The notes under the pieces were generated by a model that saw nothing but the letters and a program-made list of their open reading frames with translations, had not been told where the DNA came from and made no database searches. Shown here one piece after another: positions 1 through 8,865 of a DNA stretch of 64,000 bases (position 1 is its first letter; each line of letters begins with the position of its first letter). Position numbers and translations under genes: made by a program. The stretch comes from an uncultured Ignavibacteria bacterium (GTDB lineage: Bacteria; Bacteroidota; Ignavibacteria; SZUA-365): contig CAJXVM010000004.1 of the NCBI GenBank assembly GCA_913061095.1, forward strand, positions 1-64,000, given 5' to 3'.

Positions 1-2765
1 CCGTTGAGCCAGCTCGTGCGCAGGTTCGCGTTGTAGATGTACATGTTCAGCGCGCGGCGGTCGGTGTAGTTGACCACGCCGTCGTTGTTGGCGTCACCCG
101 GCCAGACCACACACGGAATGCGGCCTTCCGGCACCACGAGCAGCGCCGAGGGATACGGCATGTAGTCGCGGTAGACGTCGCAGCTGTTCTTCGTGTTGAA
201 GACCACTTCGATCTTGTAGGCACCCGGGGGCACGGTGGCCGGCAGGGTGATGTACTGCGTGCCGCTGAGCGGAACGCCGTACTGCTTCGCGGCGCTGAAG
301 GAGGTCTCGTAGACCAGCGCGTTGGTGACCGGATTGTAGAACTGCACGGTGAAGGTGACCGTCGAGGCGTACTCGGGGAAGGTCACACCGTACTTGACGC
401 CGATCGTGCCGGGAGCCTCGGCATAGCCGGCAGGCTGTCCCTGTCCGTCGACGAATTCGTAGGTCAGGCTGCCGGGCAGCACGTAGCAGGCCTCATCGGC
501 GCCGCGATACGGATTGACGCGCAGCTCATTGTCGATGTCGACCGTCACGTTCTGCAGCAGGGTGCCGAACAGGTCGGTGTCGTCCTCGGAGGCGCCGGTC
601 AGATGCAGGTCGCCGACGAGCGGGTTCTCGAAGAACACGGTCTTGGTGATCGAGTTCTGATCCATGCCCGAGGCGGTTTGCAGGGCGGCGAGATCGGTGC
701 GGTTACCGCTCCAGTACGCCAGAACGTTGCTGTTCGTGTAAAACACGTTGTAATCCGAGGCGCTCGGGTTGTACGCGCTGGAGGCGTAGTAGGTGGAAAA
801 GGCGCGACCGGACGTGCTCTGATTATAAATGATGTTGTTGTAGAGTTCGGCGTTCTGCGAATAGTAGTTCGACAGCACGGCATACGTCGTGGAGTTGTAC
901 ACCGGTGAACTGGAATAAATCGTGTTGTGCGCGATGTAGCTGTTGTCAGAATAGTAGTTCCGCAGGGCGGCGTACACGCGGCTGTTGTTGACGATCGAAA
1001 TGAAGTTGTTGACGATGCGCGTCGTACCGCTCTGATAGTAGTTCTGGCGGTAGATGTACATGCCGTACGCGTAGGAACCGCCGTCGATGAGGATGGAATT
1101 GCGTTCGAAGTTGTTGTTGTAGCCGTAGTACGACATCAGGCCGTAACGGTAGTAGTACGCCGGGGAGGTGGACTCGATGGTGTTGTCCACGAAATTCATG
1201 TTGCCCTGATAGTAATGGTAGATCACATACCAGTGCTGGCCGGTGAACTCGCAGTTCTCGATGGTGTTGTACTCCTCGGGGCTGGAGGAACTCGACCCGT
1301 ACCAGTACATGCCGTACGATCCTTCGCGGACACCGCAGTCGCGGATGGTGATGTAATTGTCCTCCGTCCCGGACTCGGAATTGATGACGGCCATGTCGTA
1401 ATAAGTCGGATACGACGTGCTCGTCGTATTGTAGCCGACCAGCTCACAGTTGTCGACGGTGATGTTTTCCGACCCACTGAAATTCAGCACATGCCCGAAG
1501 GAGGATCCGGTGGCGGTCATCGTCATGTTCTTGAAGGTCACGTATTCGGACCCGTCGAACTCGACGACGTAGTTCGCCGTGCTGGATGTCGCGCCGTAGG
1601 TCAGGTTGACATCCGGTGTGTTTCCGGTCTCGGACTGGAAGGTCACCGTATTGACGGCCGAGGCACCCGGAATGGCTCCGAGGGATATCTGTTCATTATA
1701 CGTGCCGGAACGGACATTGAAGACCGCCGGTCCGCAGAGACCGTAATTGTTCAGGTCGTTGACCGCCGAGGCGAAATCCGGATAATCCGGACTGGCACCG
1801 CCAATCGTGAAAATCCCGGCGATCGCGGCCTGAGCGGTCACACTTGCTGTATCATTGTTGTTGATCGTGTCCGCGACGCCGTTCGGCATGCTGGTCCAGA
1901 CGGTGATGGTGTACGGAGTGTTGGCGAGGAAATTGTAGGATCCCAGCGTGAGCTGCGTCTCGCGGTTGTTGAGCGTATCCAGACTGCCCGTCCAGTTGTA
2001 GGCGGTCTGCGGCGCGCCGTTGAGCGTCCAGTTGACGGTTGCCGAGGTCAGATAGTTCGTGCCGTTGTTGCGAAGCGTCACCTTTACGTCGTGCTGTCCG
2101 GCGCAGAAGTTCAACGGTGAGTCGATGGAGGCGATGCCGGCGTCGTTCGGACCGGTGATGCCTTCGTCATAGGTGACCCTGCCGCAGAACTGCCGGGGAT
2201 AAAAGCCAAAGGAAACGTTCGTGGTGTTGTTGTTCGGATTTGTTGTTCCGTAGACCCCCCAGAACTGGGTATCGATTGACATGTAGGAATCAGTGAACAC
2301 ATACGGTGTGGCCCCGGTGCGATAGCGGACACCACCCGTGCTGCAGATCAGCATGAAGCCCCATGTGGAGTTCGCATCCATAAGGAAATCGAGGTCGTAG
2401 GGGATTTCCGTGTAGCCGGTTGTGCTGGTGGATGTGTAGTTCGCCTGTCCCAGGAAATTCCAGCCGCTGTTCTGATTCGCGACCCCGCCCTGGCGCGCCC
2501 AGATCTCTACGGTCCCGCTTCCGGTATTGAAGGTGTTCCAGAAACGGTACAACCGCACGGACTTGGATGCCGTAATTTCAAACGTGATGCCCTGCTGACC
2601 GTTGTTCGCTGTAACGGTGTTCAGGGAATATGCACCCTGCGCATTCGCCTGCTGCGACGGCGCGGGGAAAAGGAGCAGCCCCAGCGCAAGGATTGCAGTC
2701 GTGATGATGGGGACACGGCGCAATGACCGCCCCCGCCGGGACAATACTGTCTTAATGAATCTCAT
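1..2765 (-). CDS. Secreted parallel beta-helix protein with dockerin-like segment (3' partial)
   Basis: Reading the minus strand from an ATG at 2765 gives about 921 open codons that run off the window at base 1, so the C terminus is missing. The N terminus has basic residues and then a hydrophobic stretch ending in Q-A-N-A-Q, a plausible Sec signal peptide. Residues about 45-180 look like a beta-sandwich, and about 195-305 resemble a CARDB-type domain (starts NDAGIASIDSP). From about 320 to 720 many short Asn/Tyr-rich turns such as NNNFERNS and YIAHNTIYSS form a right-handed beta-helix. Near residue 885 there is a dockerin-like calcium loop, GDANNDGVVNYTDRR. A role in surface adhesion or polysaccharide binding is inference. 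A GAGGT ribosome site lies just upstream. A T9SS signal may lie beyond the edge. Confidence 0.8.
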   Translation of the reverse strand, partial: MRFIKTVLSRRGRSLRRVPIITTAILALGLLLFPAPSQQANAQGAYSLNTVTANNGQQGITFEITASKSVRLYRFWNTFNTGSGTVEIWARQGGVANQNSGWNFLGQANYTSTSTTGYTEIPYDLDFLMDANSTWGFMLICSTGGVRYRTGATPYVFTDSYMSIDTQFWGVYGTTNPNNNTTNVSFGFYPRQFCGRVTYDEGITGPNDAGIASIDSPLNFCAGQHDVKVTLRNNGTNYLTSATVNWTLNGAPQTAYNWTGSLDTLNNRETQLTLGSYNFLANTPYTITVWTSMPNGVADTINNNDTASVTAQAAIAGIFTIGGASPDYPDFASAVNDLNNYGLCGPAVFNVRSGTYNEQISLGAIPGASAVNTVTFQSETGNTPDVNLTYGATSSTANYVVEFDGSEYVTFKNMTMTATGSSFGHVLNFSGSENITVDNCELVGYNTTSTSYPTYYDMAVINSESGTEDNYITIRDCGVREGSYGMYWYGSSSSSPEEYNTIENCEFTGQHWYVIYHYYQGNMNFVDNTIESTSPAYYYRYGLMSYYGYNNNFERNSILIDGGSYAYGMYIYRQNYYQSGTTRIVNNFISIVNNSRVYAALRNYYSDNSYIAHNTIYSSSPVYNSTTYAVLSNYYSQNAELYNNIIYNQSTSGRAFSTYYASSAYNPSASDYNVFYTNSNVLAYWSGNRTDLAALQTASGMDQNSITKTVFFENPLVGDLHLTGASEDDTDLFGTLLQNVTVDIDNELRVNPYRGADEACYVLPGSLTYEFVDGQGQPAGYAEAPGTIGVKYGVTFPEYASTVTFTVQFYNPVTNALVYETSFSAAKQYGVPLSGTQYITLPATVPPGAYKIEVVFNTKNSCDVYRDYMPYPSALLVVPEGRIPCVVWPGDANNDGVVNYTDRRALNMYIYNANLRTSWLN

Positions 2766-3439
2766 GCCAATACCTCATGGTTGTGTAAGATGATGAACGA
2801 GTATGATTTCGCACTCGATTTTCACTTGAAATGGATGCCTGTCGCGGAAAACGCGGCATCTGCGTGCCAGTCAACCTGTTCGGAACATATTCAAATCCCT
2901 TTTCGAGGAGGATGCCGGGGAGCGTATCCCGGTGGGCCGAATATTCACAGGGTCTGTTTCGAATACATCTGCGGGTCATTACATTAACATCGCAATTGTA
3001 GAATATGCAATGAAGGGATCAAAATCAAGGGCAATACATTGCCTGGGGGAAGGTCGGAAATATTTCCCTAATCCATTCAATAACATAGTGTTATATGGGA
3101 GGCGCCCCGAAAATGACATCTGTTTTCCTCTCGATTCTCTATTTTGCTGAGACAAATAGCAACAGTGATATATATTCACGATTTCCCTGTGATGCCTCTG
3201 GGCTTGCTCCTTACAGACAGGTGCGGCGCTGCTGGAATCAATGATCCTGAGGACGGGCAATGCTCCCTGTGGCGAGAAGTACCGCGGATAAGGGGCGAAA
3301 ACGGCGGCTGCGGAGACCCTTCCGTACCTTGTTATTGAAAGCGGCATATACTATGTTCAATCTTCATGCCGCGTCGCTCACATTCGCGCTCTGGCAGCAG
3401 GAATCACGCTTCCCTAGAATAGCGGAGAACTATCAATCC
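2766..3439. other. Gene-free intergenic region between divergent genes
   Basis: This 674 bp stretch separates the beta-helix gene (minus) from glmS (plus) and is visibly more AT-rich than its surroundings. The short open frames in it (up to about 120 codons) resemble no family and lack ribosome sites, so I call no gene. It should hold the promoters of both flanking genes. I also see a weak A/T-rich dyad with GTGA and TCAC ends at 3165-3179. I see no tRNA cloverleaf or convincing riboswitch. Confidence 0.5.
3329..3357 (+). promoter_or_regulatory. Possible promoter of glmS
   Basis: TTGTTA at 3329-3334 and TATGTT at 3352-3357 are separated by 17 bp, about 83 bp before the glmS ATG. An alternative -10, TATACT at 3347-3352, overlaps but lacks a good -35. 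Members of this group may use other promoter consensus sequences, so this is tentative. Confidence 0.3.
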
Positions 3440-5275
3440 ATGTGTGGAATTGTCGGATATATCGGCTTCCAGGAAGTCGCTCCGATTATTATCAACGGAC
3501 TGAAGCGTCTCGAATACCGGGGGTACGACTCAGCCGGTCTCGCGATGCTTTCCGACAGCACCGTCAGCATCCTCAAAAGGGCGGGAAAGGTCGCCGATCT
3601 CGAAACCCTGTTTGAAATGCGTCCCGTTTCATCAAACATCGGCATCGGGCACACGCGCTGGGCAACACACGGCGTTCCCAACGACGTGAACGCACATCCG
3701 CATGTCGACCAGACGCAGAAGATCGCACTGGTCCACAACGGGATCATCGAGAATCACGCCGCCATCAGGCAGCGGCTCGAACGCGACGGCGTCAGCTTTC
3801 AGACCGATACGGACACCGAGGCGCTCGTGCAGCTCATCTCGGCGTTCTACGATATCACGCATGACCTTGAACAGGCCGTGCGCTTCGCCCTCAACGAAGT
3901 GGACGGCACCTACGGTATCGCCGTCGTTTCAAGCCACGAACCCGACCGGCTGATCGCAGCCCGCAGAGGCAGTCCGCTCGTCCTGGGCATCAACGAGGGA
4001 GAATATTTCGTGGCTTCGGACGCCTCGGCCATCGTCGGACACACGCGCCAGGTGGTTTTTCTCGAGGATGGCGATGTGGCAACGATTTCACGGAATGGCT
4101 ACGAGGTGAAAACACTCGGCGACGAGATCGTCGAGCACGACATCGAGGAGATCACCTACGACATCGAGCAGATCGAGAAGGGCGGGTTCGAACATTTCAT
4201 GCTCAAGGAAATCCATGAGCAGCCGCAGACCATCATGGATTCCATGCGCGGACGACTGATTCTTGAAAAGGGAACCGCCAAACTCGGCGGTCTGCGCGAA
4301 GTGCTGCCGGTGCTCAACAACGCGCGCCGCATCATCATCACGGCCTGCGGCACGTCGTGGCATGCCGGACTCGTGGGTGAATACATGCTCGAGCATTACG
4401 CGCGTATTCCCGTCGAGGTGGAGTACGCCTCCGAATTCCGCTACCGCGACCCCATCATCAACGAAGATGATGTCGTCATCGCCATCAGCCAGAGCGGTGA
4501 AACGGCCGATACGCTGGCCGCCCTGCGTGAGGCGAAGCTCCGCGGCGCGACCGTGATCGGGATCTGCAACGTGGTGGGAAGCACCATCGCGCGCGAAACG
4601 CACGCCGGCGTGTATATCCACGCGGGACCGGAGATCGGCGTGGCATCGACCAAGGCGTTCACGGCGCAGCTCGTCGCACTCTCCCTGCTGACCTTGATGC
4701 TGGGCCGCAACCGTGGCTTCATCAGCTTCGAGGAGGGGAAGGAATTCGCGCATGAGCTTCTCAATATTCCCTCGAAAGTCGAACAGATTCTCAGTGACAC
4801 CAAGCCGATCGAGGACCTCGCCGAACGGTATTATCAGGGTGCCAACGCCCTGTATCTCGGACGCGGCTACAATTTCCCGGCAGCGCTGGAGGGCGCGCTC
4901 AAACTCAAGGAAATTTCCTACATTCACGCGGAAGGCTATCCCGCGGCGGAAATGAAACACGGTCCCATCGCGCTGATCGACGAGAACATGCCGGTGGTGA
5001 TCATCGCGCCGCAGGACCGCATCCACGAAAAGGTGATCAGCAACATCCAGGAGGTCAAGGCGCGCAAGGGGCAGGTCGTCGCCATCGTCAACCATGAAGA
5101 TGACGTCATTGACGGTCTCGCGGACCACGTCATCTGCATTCCCCGTACCGTTGATTTCCTTTCGCCGATGCTGACGAGCATCCCGCTGCAGCTGCTGGCC
5201 TATTTCATCGCCGTACGCCGCGGATGCAACGTCGATCAGCCGCGCAACCTCGCGAAAAGTGTGACCGTGGAATAA
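3440..5275 (+). CDS. glmS: Glutamine--fructose-6-phosphate aminotransferase (isomerizing)
   Basis: GlmS makes glucosamine-6-phosphate from fructose-6-phosphate and glutamine, the first step to UDP-GlcNAc for peptidoglycan and lipid A. The 611-residue product has the family's usual length. It begins MCGIVGYIG; after Met removal Cys is the N-terminal nucleophile of the class II glutaminase domain (about 1-225, with RWATHG and DTEALVQL). Two SIS sugar-isomerase domains follow (about 290-430 and 460-605), with [17 protein letters not shown] and the C-terminal [10 protein letters not shown] chose 3440 because the catalytic Cys must be residue 2; the frame stays open 60 codons upstream to 3260 but that extension resembles nothing. 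No glmS ribozyme is apparent. nadA follows after about 11 bp, so the two may be cotranscribed. Confidence 0.97.
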   Translation: MCGIVGYIGFQEVAPIIINGLKRLEYRGYDSAGLAMLSDSTVSILKRAGKVADLETLFEMRPVSSNIGIGHTRWATHGVPNDVNAHPHVDQTQKIALVHNGIIENHAAIRQRLERDGVSFQTDTDTEALVQLISAFYDITHDLEQAVRFALNEVDGTYGIAVVSSHEPDRLIAARRGSPLVLGINEGEYFVASDASAIVGHTRQVVFLEDGDVATISRNGYEVKTLGDEIVEHDIEEITYDIEQIEKGGFEHFMLKEIHEQPQTIMDSMRGRLILEKGTAKLGGLREVLPVLNNARRIIITACGTSWHAGLVGEYMLEHYARIPVEVEYASEFRYRDPIINEDDVVIAISQSGETADTLAALREAKLRGATVIGICNVVGSTIARETHAGVYIHAGPEIGVASTKAFTAQLVALSLLTLMLGRNRGFISFEEGKEFAHELLNIPSKVEQILSDTKPIEDLAERYYQGANALYLGRGYNFPAALEGALKLKEISYIHAEGYPAAEMKHGPIALIDENMPVVIIAPQDRIHEKVISNIQEVKARKGQVVAIVNHEDDVIDGLADHVICIPRTVDFLSPMLTSIPLQLLAYFIAVRRGCNVDQPRNLAKSVTVE

Positions 5276-5286
5276 ACCGCGGCGGA

Positions 5287-6306
5287 ATGCAACACATGAA
5301 GCAAGACCCGGATACCACAATGACCCAGGCGGAGATGGTGCGCGATATCCTCCGGATGAAGGAGGAAATGCGCGCGGTCATCCTGGCGCATTATTATCAG
5401 GATTCCATCATCCAGGATATCGCGGACATCCGGGGCGACAGCTTCGAGCTGTCCCGCCGCGCCCGCGAGACGGATGCAGATGTCATCGTGTTCGCCGGCG
5501 TGCATTTCATGGCGGAGACCGCGAAGATTCTCAATCCCGAAAAGACCGTGCTCATTCCCGACATGAACGCGGGCTGTTCGCTGGCCGAAAGCGCGCCGGC
5601 GCATCTGTTCCGCCGCTTCCGCGAGCAGCACCCCGATCATCTCGCCGTGACCTACATCAACTGCACGGCCGAGGTGAAGGCGCTCAGCGATATCATCTGC
5701 ACGTCCAGCAGCGCCGAGCGCATCCTGGCCAGGATTCCCGAGGATCAGCCGGTCATCTTCGCGCCCGACAAGAATCTGGGTGAGTATGCGCGGGCGAAAA
5801 CCGGCCGCGAACTCCTGCTCTGGCAGGGGGTGTGCACGGTGCATGAACAGTTCAGCGAGCGCCGCATCAGCCAGCTGCGCGCGGAACATCCCGACGCCGA
5901 GTTCATCGCGCACCCCGAGTGCGAGGGTGTGGTTCTGCGGCAGGCGGACTTTGTCGGCTCCACTGGCGCATTGCTTGCGCATGTGCAGGAAAGTGCCGCG
6001 CGGGCATTCATCGTCGCTACGGAGTCTGGCATCCTTCATCAGATGCGCAGCCTGTCACCCGAAAAAGAGTATATTCCCGCTCCGCCGGAGAATGGCTGTG
6101 CCTGCAGCATCTGTGATTACATGAAAGTGAACACGCTCGAGAAGCTGCACCGCTGCATGCGCGAGCGGACACCGGCCGTGGAGGTGGAGGAGGACCTGCG
6201 GCGGAAGGCGCTGCGTCCGATCGAGCGCATGCTCGAGCTCGCGGACGCGGACACGGAGGAAGCGAAACGCATCGTTTCCGAGATCAGCCTTCCGTTCAGC
6301 GCCTGA
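5287..6306 (+). CDS. nadA: Quinolinate synthase
   Basis: NadA condenses iminoaspartate with dihydroxyacetone phosphate to quinolinate in de novo NAD synthesis, using an oxygen-sensitive [4Fe-4S] cluster. The product is about 339 residues. The cluster cysteines are recognisable in [17 protein letters not shown] and the C-terminal [29 protein letters not shown] near the N terminus, [10 protein letters not shown] and [11 protein letters not shown] are also family-typical. The start is uncertain: ATGs at 5287, 5296 and 5320 are all possible without a strong ribosome site. The frame could extend to 5224, but that would overlap glmS. NadB and NadC are not in this window. Confidence 0.95.
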   Translation: MQHMKQDPDTTMTQAEMVRDILRMKEEMRAVILAHYYQDSIIQDIADIRGDSFELSRRARETDADVIVFAGVHFMAETAKILNPEKTVLIPDMNAGCSLAESAPAHLFRRFREQHPDHLAVTYINCTAEVKALSDIICTSSSAERILARIPEDQPVIFAPDKNLGEYARAKTGRELLLWQGVCTVHEQFSERRISQLRAEHPDAEFIAHPECEGVVLRQADFVGSTGALLAHVQESAARAFIVATESGILHQMRSLSPEKEYIPAPPENGCACSICDYMKVNTLEKLHRCMRERTPAVEVEEDLRRKALRPIERMLELADADTEEAKRIVSEISLPFSA

Positions 6307-6364
6307 AACGGAATTTCGATCCGACCGATACAACACTCATACGTCTTTACCAGATGAGGTCTCT

Positions 6365-8788
6365 ATGAAAAAACTGATTCTGACTGCAATGTTGGTCGTG
6401 CTGACAGCAGGCAGTGCCGGCGCGCAGCAGCTCGTCGATCTGTTTCACTATCAGCCCGAGCAGAACTATTTTGTGCTGAACCTGCCTGCGCGGGCCATGG
6501 CCGTTTCGCGTTTCGAGGTCGAACGTGCGGCGCGGCTTCATGAAATCAATGTCTGGTTTGCTCCCGATCAGAATGCGAGCGGCGGCGACAGTGTCAACGT
6601 CTATCTCTTCGGCAGAGAGACCGGCGGCGCCTATCCCCTGCTCCTGCAGCCGGTCATCACGATCAAGGCGTGGATCCCTGAAGGAACGAACACCCTGATA
6701 CGCTTCCCCTTCGGCGACCAGAAGCCGACATTCGTGCGTCCGACCAATTTCTTTATCGGTGTGCAGTCACTGGGCACCAATATTCGTGTCCGCATGGACC
6801 GTTACACGCAGACACCGACCTGTGCCACAGCCGAGGGTGATACAATGTACACCTCCTCGTACTGGCAGCCGGTTGATCCGCCGTTCATCCCGTACAATGC
6901 CTCCTTCAGCAGTGGTATGGCGATCAACAACTGGTACACGGGCTGCAAGGTCGAGTATCTCGATCCGCCGCAGAACATGTTCACCGAGGCGACGCTGCTC
7001 GCCGGCGTGAATGCGATGCCCGAATCGCGCCGCATCAGCTGGGGCGACTACAATGACGATGGACATCAGGATCTGATTTACGGATCGCATCTCTACGAGA
7101 ACGACGGGGACGGCACCTTCACAGACGTAGCCGCCACGGTCGGGTATGATGGCGGCAGCGATGTGAACATGTTCGCCGACATCGACAACGATGGTGATCT
7201 CGACATTGTCTGCCAGCCCGACAACGTTCTTTACATCAATGAAGATGGAAGCTTCACGAAGGACACCGAGCCGGGCTTCGGCATCAGCCGCAACACGACG
7301 GCGATGACCTTCGCCGACTACGACATGGATTCCTATCCCGACCTGTTCGTGGCGAACGGGGAATACATGTACGTACAGAATCCCCAGAATCCCGGTGATT
7401 CCGCTCTCGTTCGCGGTGCCGCCTGGGAGGCGTTCTTCTACGGGAATTCGCAGAACGGGAAATTCCGCGACATCAAGAGCATGGTACTTGGCGGATACCG
7501 CGCCGGCAACTATGGCCGGAACCCCTATGACCAGCAGCAGCAGGTGCAGGGGTACCGTCCGATCACCGGTGCAAACTGGGCCGATATTGACGGCGACGGC
7601 GACCTCGACCTGTACGCCTGCAACAACCGTCTGCAGCCCAACTATCTCTTCGAGAACCAGGGCAACGGTTTCCTGCGCGAGGTAGCGAGCCTGCACAGTG
7701 TGCAGGGCGTGGTGAAGACCGATCCGAATCTCGTCGGATTGTTCGGCAACACCCGCGGCTGTGACTTCGCGGACTATGACAATGACGGCGACGTGGACCT
7801 CTTCGTGGGTGAAGCGCTCGAGAAATGGCGCCTCCCCGCCGGTGACCGCACGGCCGTCTGGCAGAACAGCGGTCCTCCGAACAGCCAGTTCTCCCAGGTT
7901 GCCAACACCACCAGCGGACTCGGACTCAGCCTCTACGACGGCGACATTTCCTGGGGTGATTTCGACAATGACGGACTGGCCGACGTGCTGGTGACAGCGG
8001 GCGAGAACTGCTTCAACGCCACACTGTACCGGCAGAATCCGGACCAGAGTTTCGAGAACGTGACCTATATCGCGGGCATTGACGCGGTCAACAGCCTCGG
8101 CGCCGGCTGGGCGGATTACGACAACGACGGTGATCTCGATCTCGCCATCGCGACCGAGACCGGACTGAAGCTGTACCGCAATGACATGCAGGGCACCGGC
8201 AACTGGGTCGGCTTCAACCTTCGCAGCATCAATTCGAATGTGTATGCCATCGGCGCGAAGATCGAAGTCGTCGCCGGGGGCACGACCTACACCCGCTGGG
8301 TGACGGCAGGCAAGGGTGCCGGATCGCAGCAGCCTTACGTGCAGCATATCGGTATCGGCACGGCGTCATCCATTGAGTCCGTGATGGTGCGCTGGCCCGA
8401 CGGCAAGACGCTGACGCTCAACGACGTCGACATCAACATGATTCACGACATCATCGAGCAGCCGCCGGTATCCGTCGGCGACACGCCTTCCTCGCCCACG
8501 GCGATGCAGCTGCATCAGAATTATCCCAATCCCTTCTCGCGCAGCGCGGCATCCGCCACGCGCATCGAATGGGTACTCGGCGCACAGAGCGACGTCTCCC
8601 TCCGCATCTATGATACGCGCGGCGCACTCGTGCGCACGCTGGTCAGCGGCGCACGCGACGCCGGCAGTTACAGTGTCAGCTGGGACGGCCGCGATCGGAA
8701 CGGTGCGGCGGTCGCGAGCGGCACCTATCGCTACGTCCTTGACGTGAACGGCACAACAGCGGCCCGCAGTATGGTCGTGGTGAAGTAG
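6365..8788 (+). CDS. Secreted FG-GAP/VCBS and ASPIC/UnbV repeat protein with T9SS sorting domain
   Basis: The 807-residue product starts with a clear signal peptide (MKKLILTAMLVVLTAGSAGA, then QQ). From about residue 220 to 610 at least seven Ca-binding FG-GAP/VCBS motifs occur, for example DYNDDGHQDLIYG, DIDNDGDLDIV, DIDGDGDLDLYA and DYDNDGDVDLFVG, implying an integrin-like beta-propeller. An ASPIC/UnbV-like segment (about 615-700) follows. The last 90 residues match a type A sorting domain, with LHQNYPNPFS, SLRIYDTRG and a C-terminal AARSMVVVK. The protein is therefore probably exported by T9SS and anchored or released at the surface. Its ligand is unknown. The ribosome site is weak (GAGGT about 5 bp upstream). 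A strong terminator follows. Confidence 0.88.
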   Translation: MKKLILTAMLVVLTAGSAGAQQLVDLFHYQPEQNYFVLNLPARAMAVSRFEVERAARLHEINVWFAPDQNASGGDSVNVYLFGRETGGAYPLLLQPVITIKAWIPEGTNTLIRFPFGDQKPTFVRPTNFFIGVQSLGTNIRVRMDRYTQTPTCATAEGDTMYTSSYWQPVDPPFIPYNASFSSGMAINNWYTGCKVEYLDPPQNMFTEATLLAGVNAMPESRRISWGDYNDDGHQDLIYGSHLYENDGDGTFTDVAATVGYDGGSDVNMFADIDNDGDLDIVCQPDNVLYINEDGSFTKDTEPGFGISRNTTAMTFADYDMDSYPDLFVANGEYMYVQNPQNPGDSALVRGAAWEAFFYGNSQNGKFRDIKSMVLGGYRAGNYGRNPYDQQQQVQGYRPITGANWADIDGDGDLDLYACNNRLQPNYLFENQGNGFLREVASLHSVQGVVKTDPNLVGLFGNTRGCDFADYDNDGDVDLFVGEALEKWRLPAGDRTAVWQNSGPPNSQFSQVANTTSGLGLSLYDGDISWGDFDNDGLADVLVTAGENCFNATLYRQNPDQSFENVTYIAGIDAVNSLGAGWADYDNDGDLDLAIATETGLKLYRNDMQGTGNWVGFNLRSINSNVYAIGAKIEVVAGGTTYTRWVTAGKGAGSQQPYVQHIGIGTASSIESVMVRWPDGKTLTLNDVDINMIHDIIEQPPVSVGDTPSSPTAMQLHQNYPNPFSRSAASATRIEWVLGAQSDVSLRIYDTRGALVRTLVSGARDAGSYSVSWDGRDRNGAAVASGTYRYVLDVNGTTAARSMVVVK

Positions 8789-8820
8789 TCCTTTCGCAAA
8801 AGGAAAAAAATGAATACTAT

Positions 8821-8851
8821 AACGGAGCCCTCCGGGGCTCCGTTTCTTTTT
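8821..8851 (+). terminator. Rho-independent terminator
   Basis: A perfect 10-bp stem (AACGGAGCCC / GGGCTCCGTT) with a TCCG loop is followed by TCTTTTT. It ends the transcript of the FG-GAP protein gene, 32 bp past its stop and 15 bp before the next ATG. Confidence 0.9.
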
Positions 8852-8865
8852 CCCAACGGACATCC

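Noticed and set aside
927-2120. Plus-strand open frame of 397 codons at the left edge
   Set aside because: It is opposite the beta-helix gene, and its product is a V/R/G-rich string without motifs or domains.
3165-3179. Weak dyad GTGATATATATTCAC before glmS
   Set aside because: The match is imperfect and short. One such dyad is expected by chance in AT-rich intergenic DNA.
2979-3347. Minus-strand 122-codon frame in the first intergenic region
   Set aside because: It has no ribosome site, no similarity that I see and an irregular composition.
3340-3439. A glmS ribozyme upstream of glmS
   Set aside because: I could not find the expected conserved core and pseudoknot pattern. The known ribozymes occur mainly in Gram-positive bacteria.
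6767-8347. Minus-strand open frame of 526 codons
   Set aside because: It is opposite the FG-GAP repeat protein; the reiterated GAC-AAT-GAC codons keep the opposite frame open.
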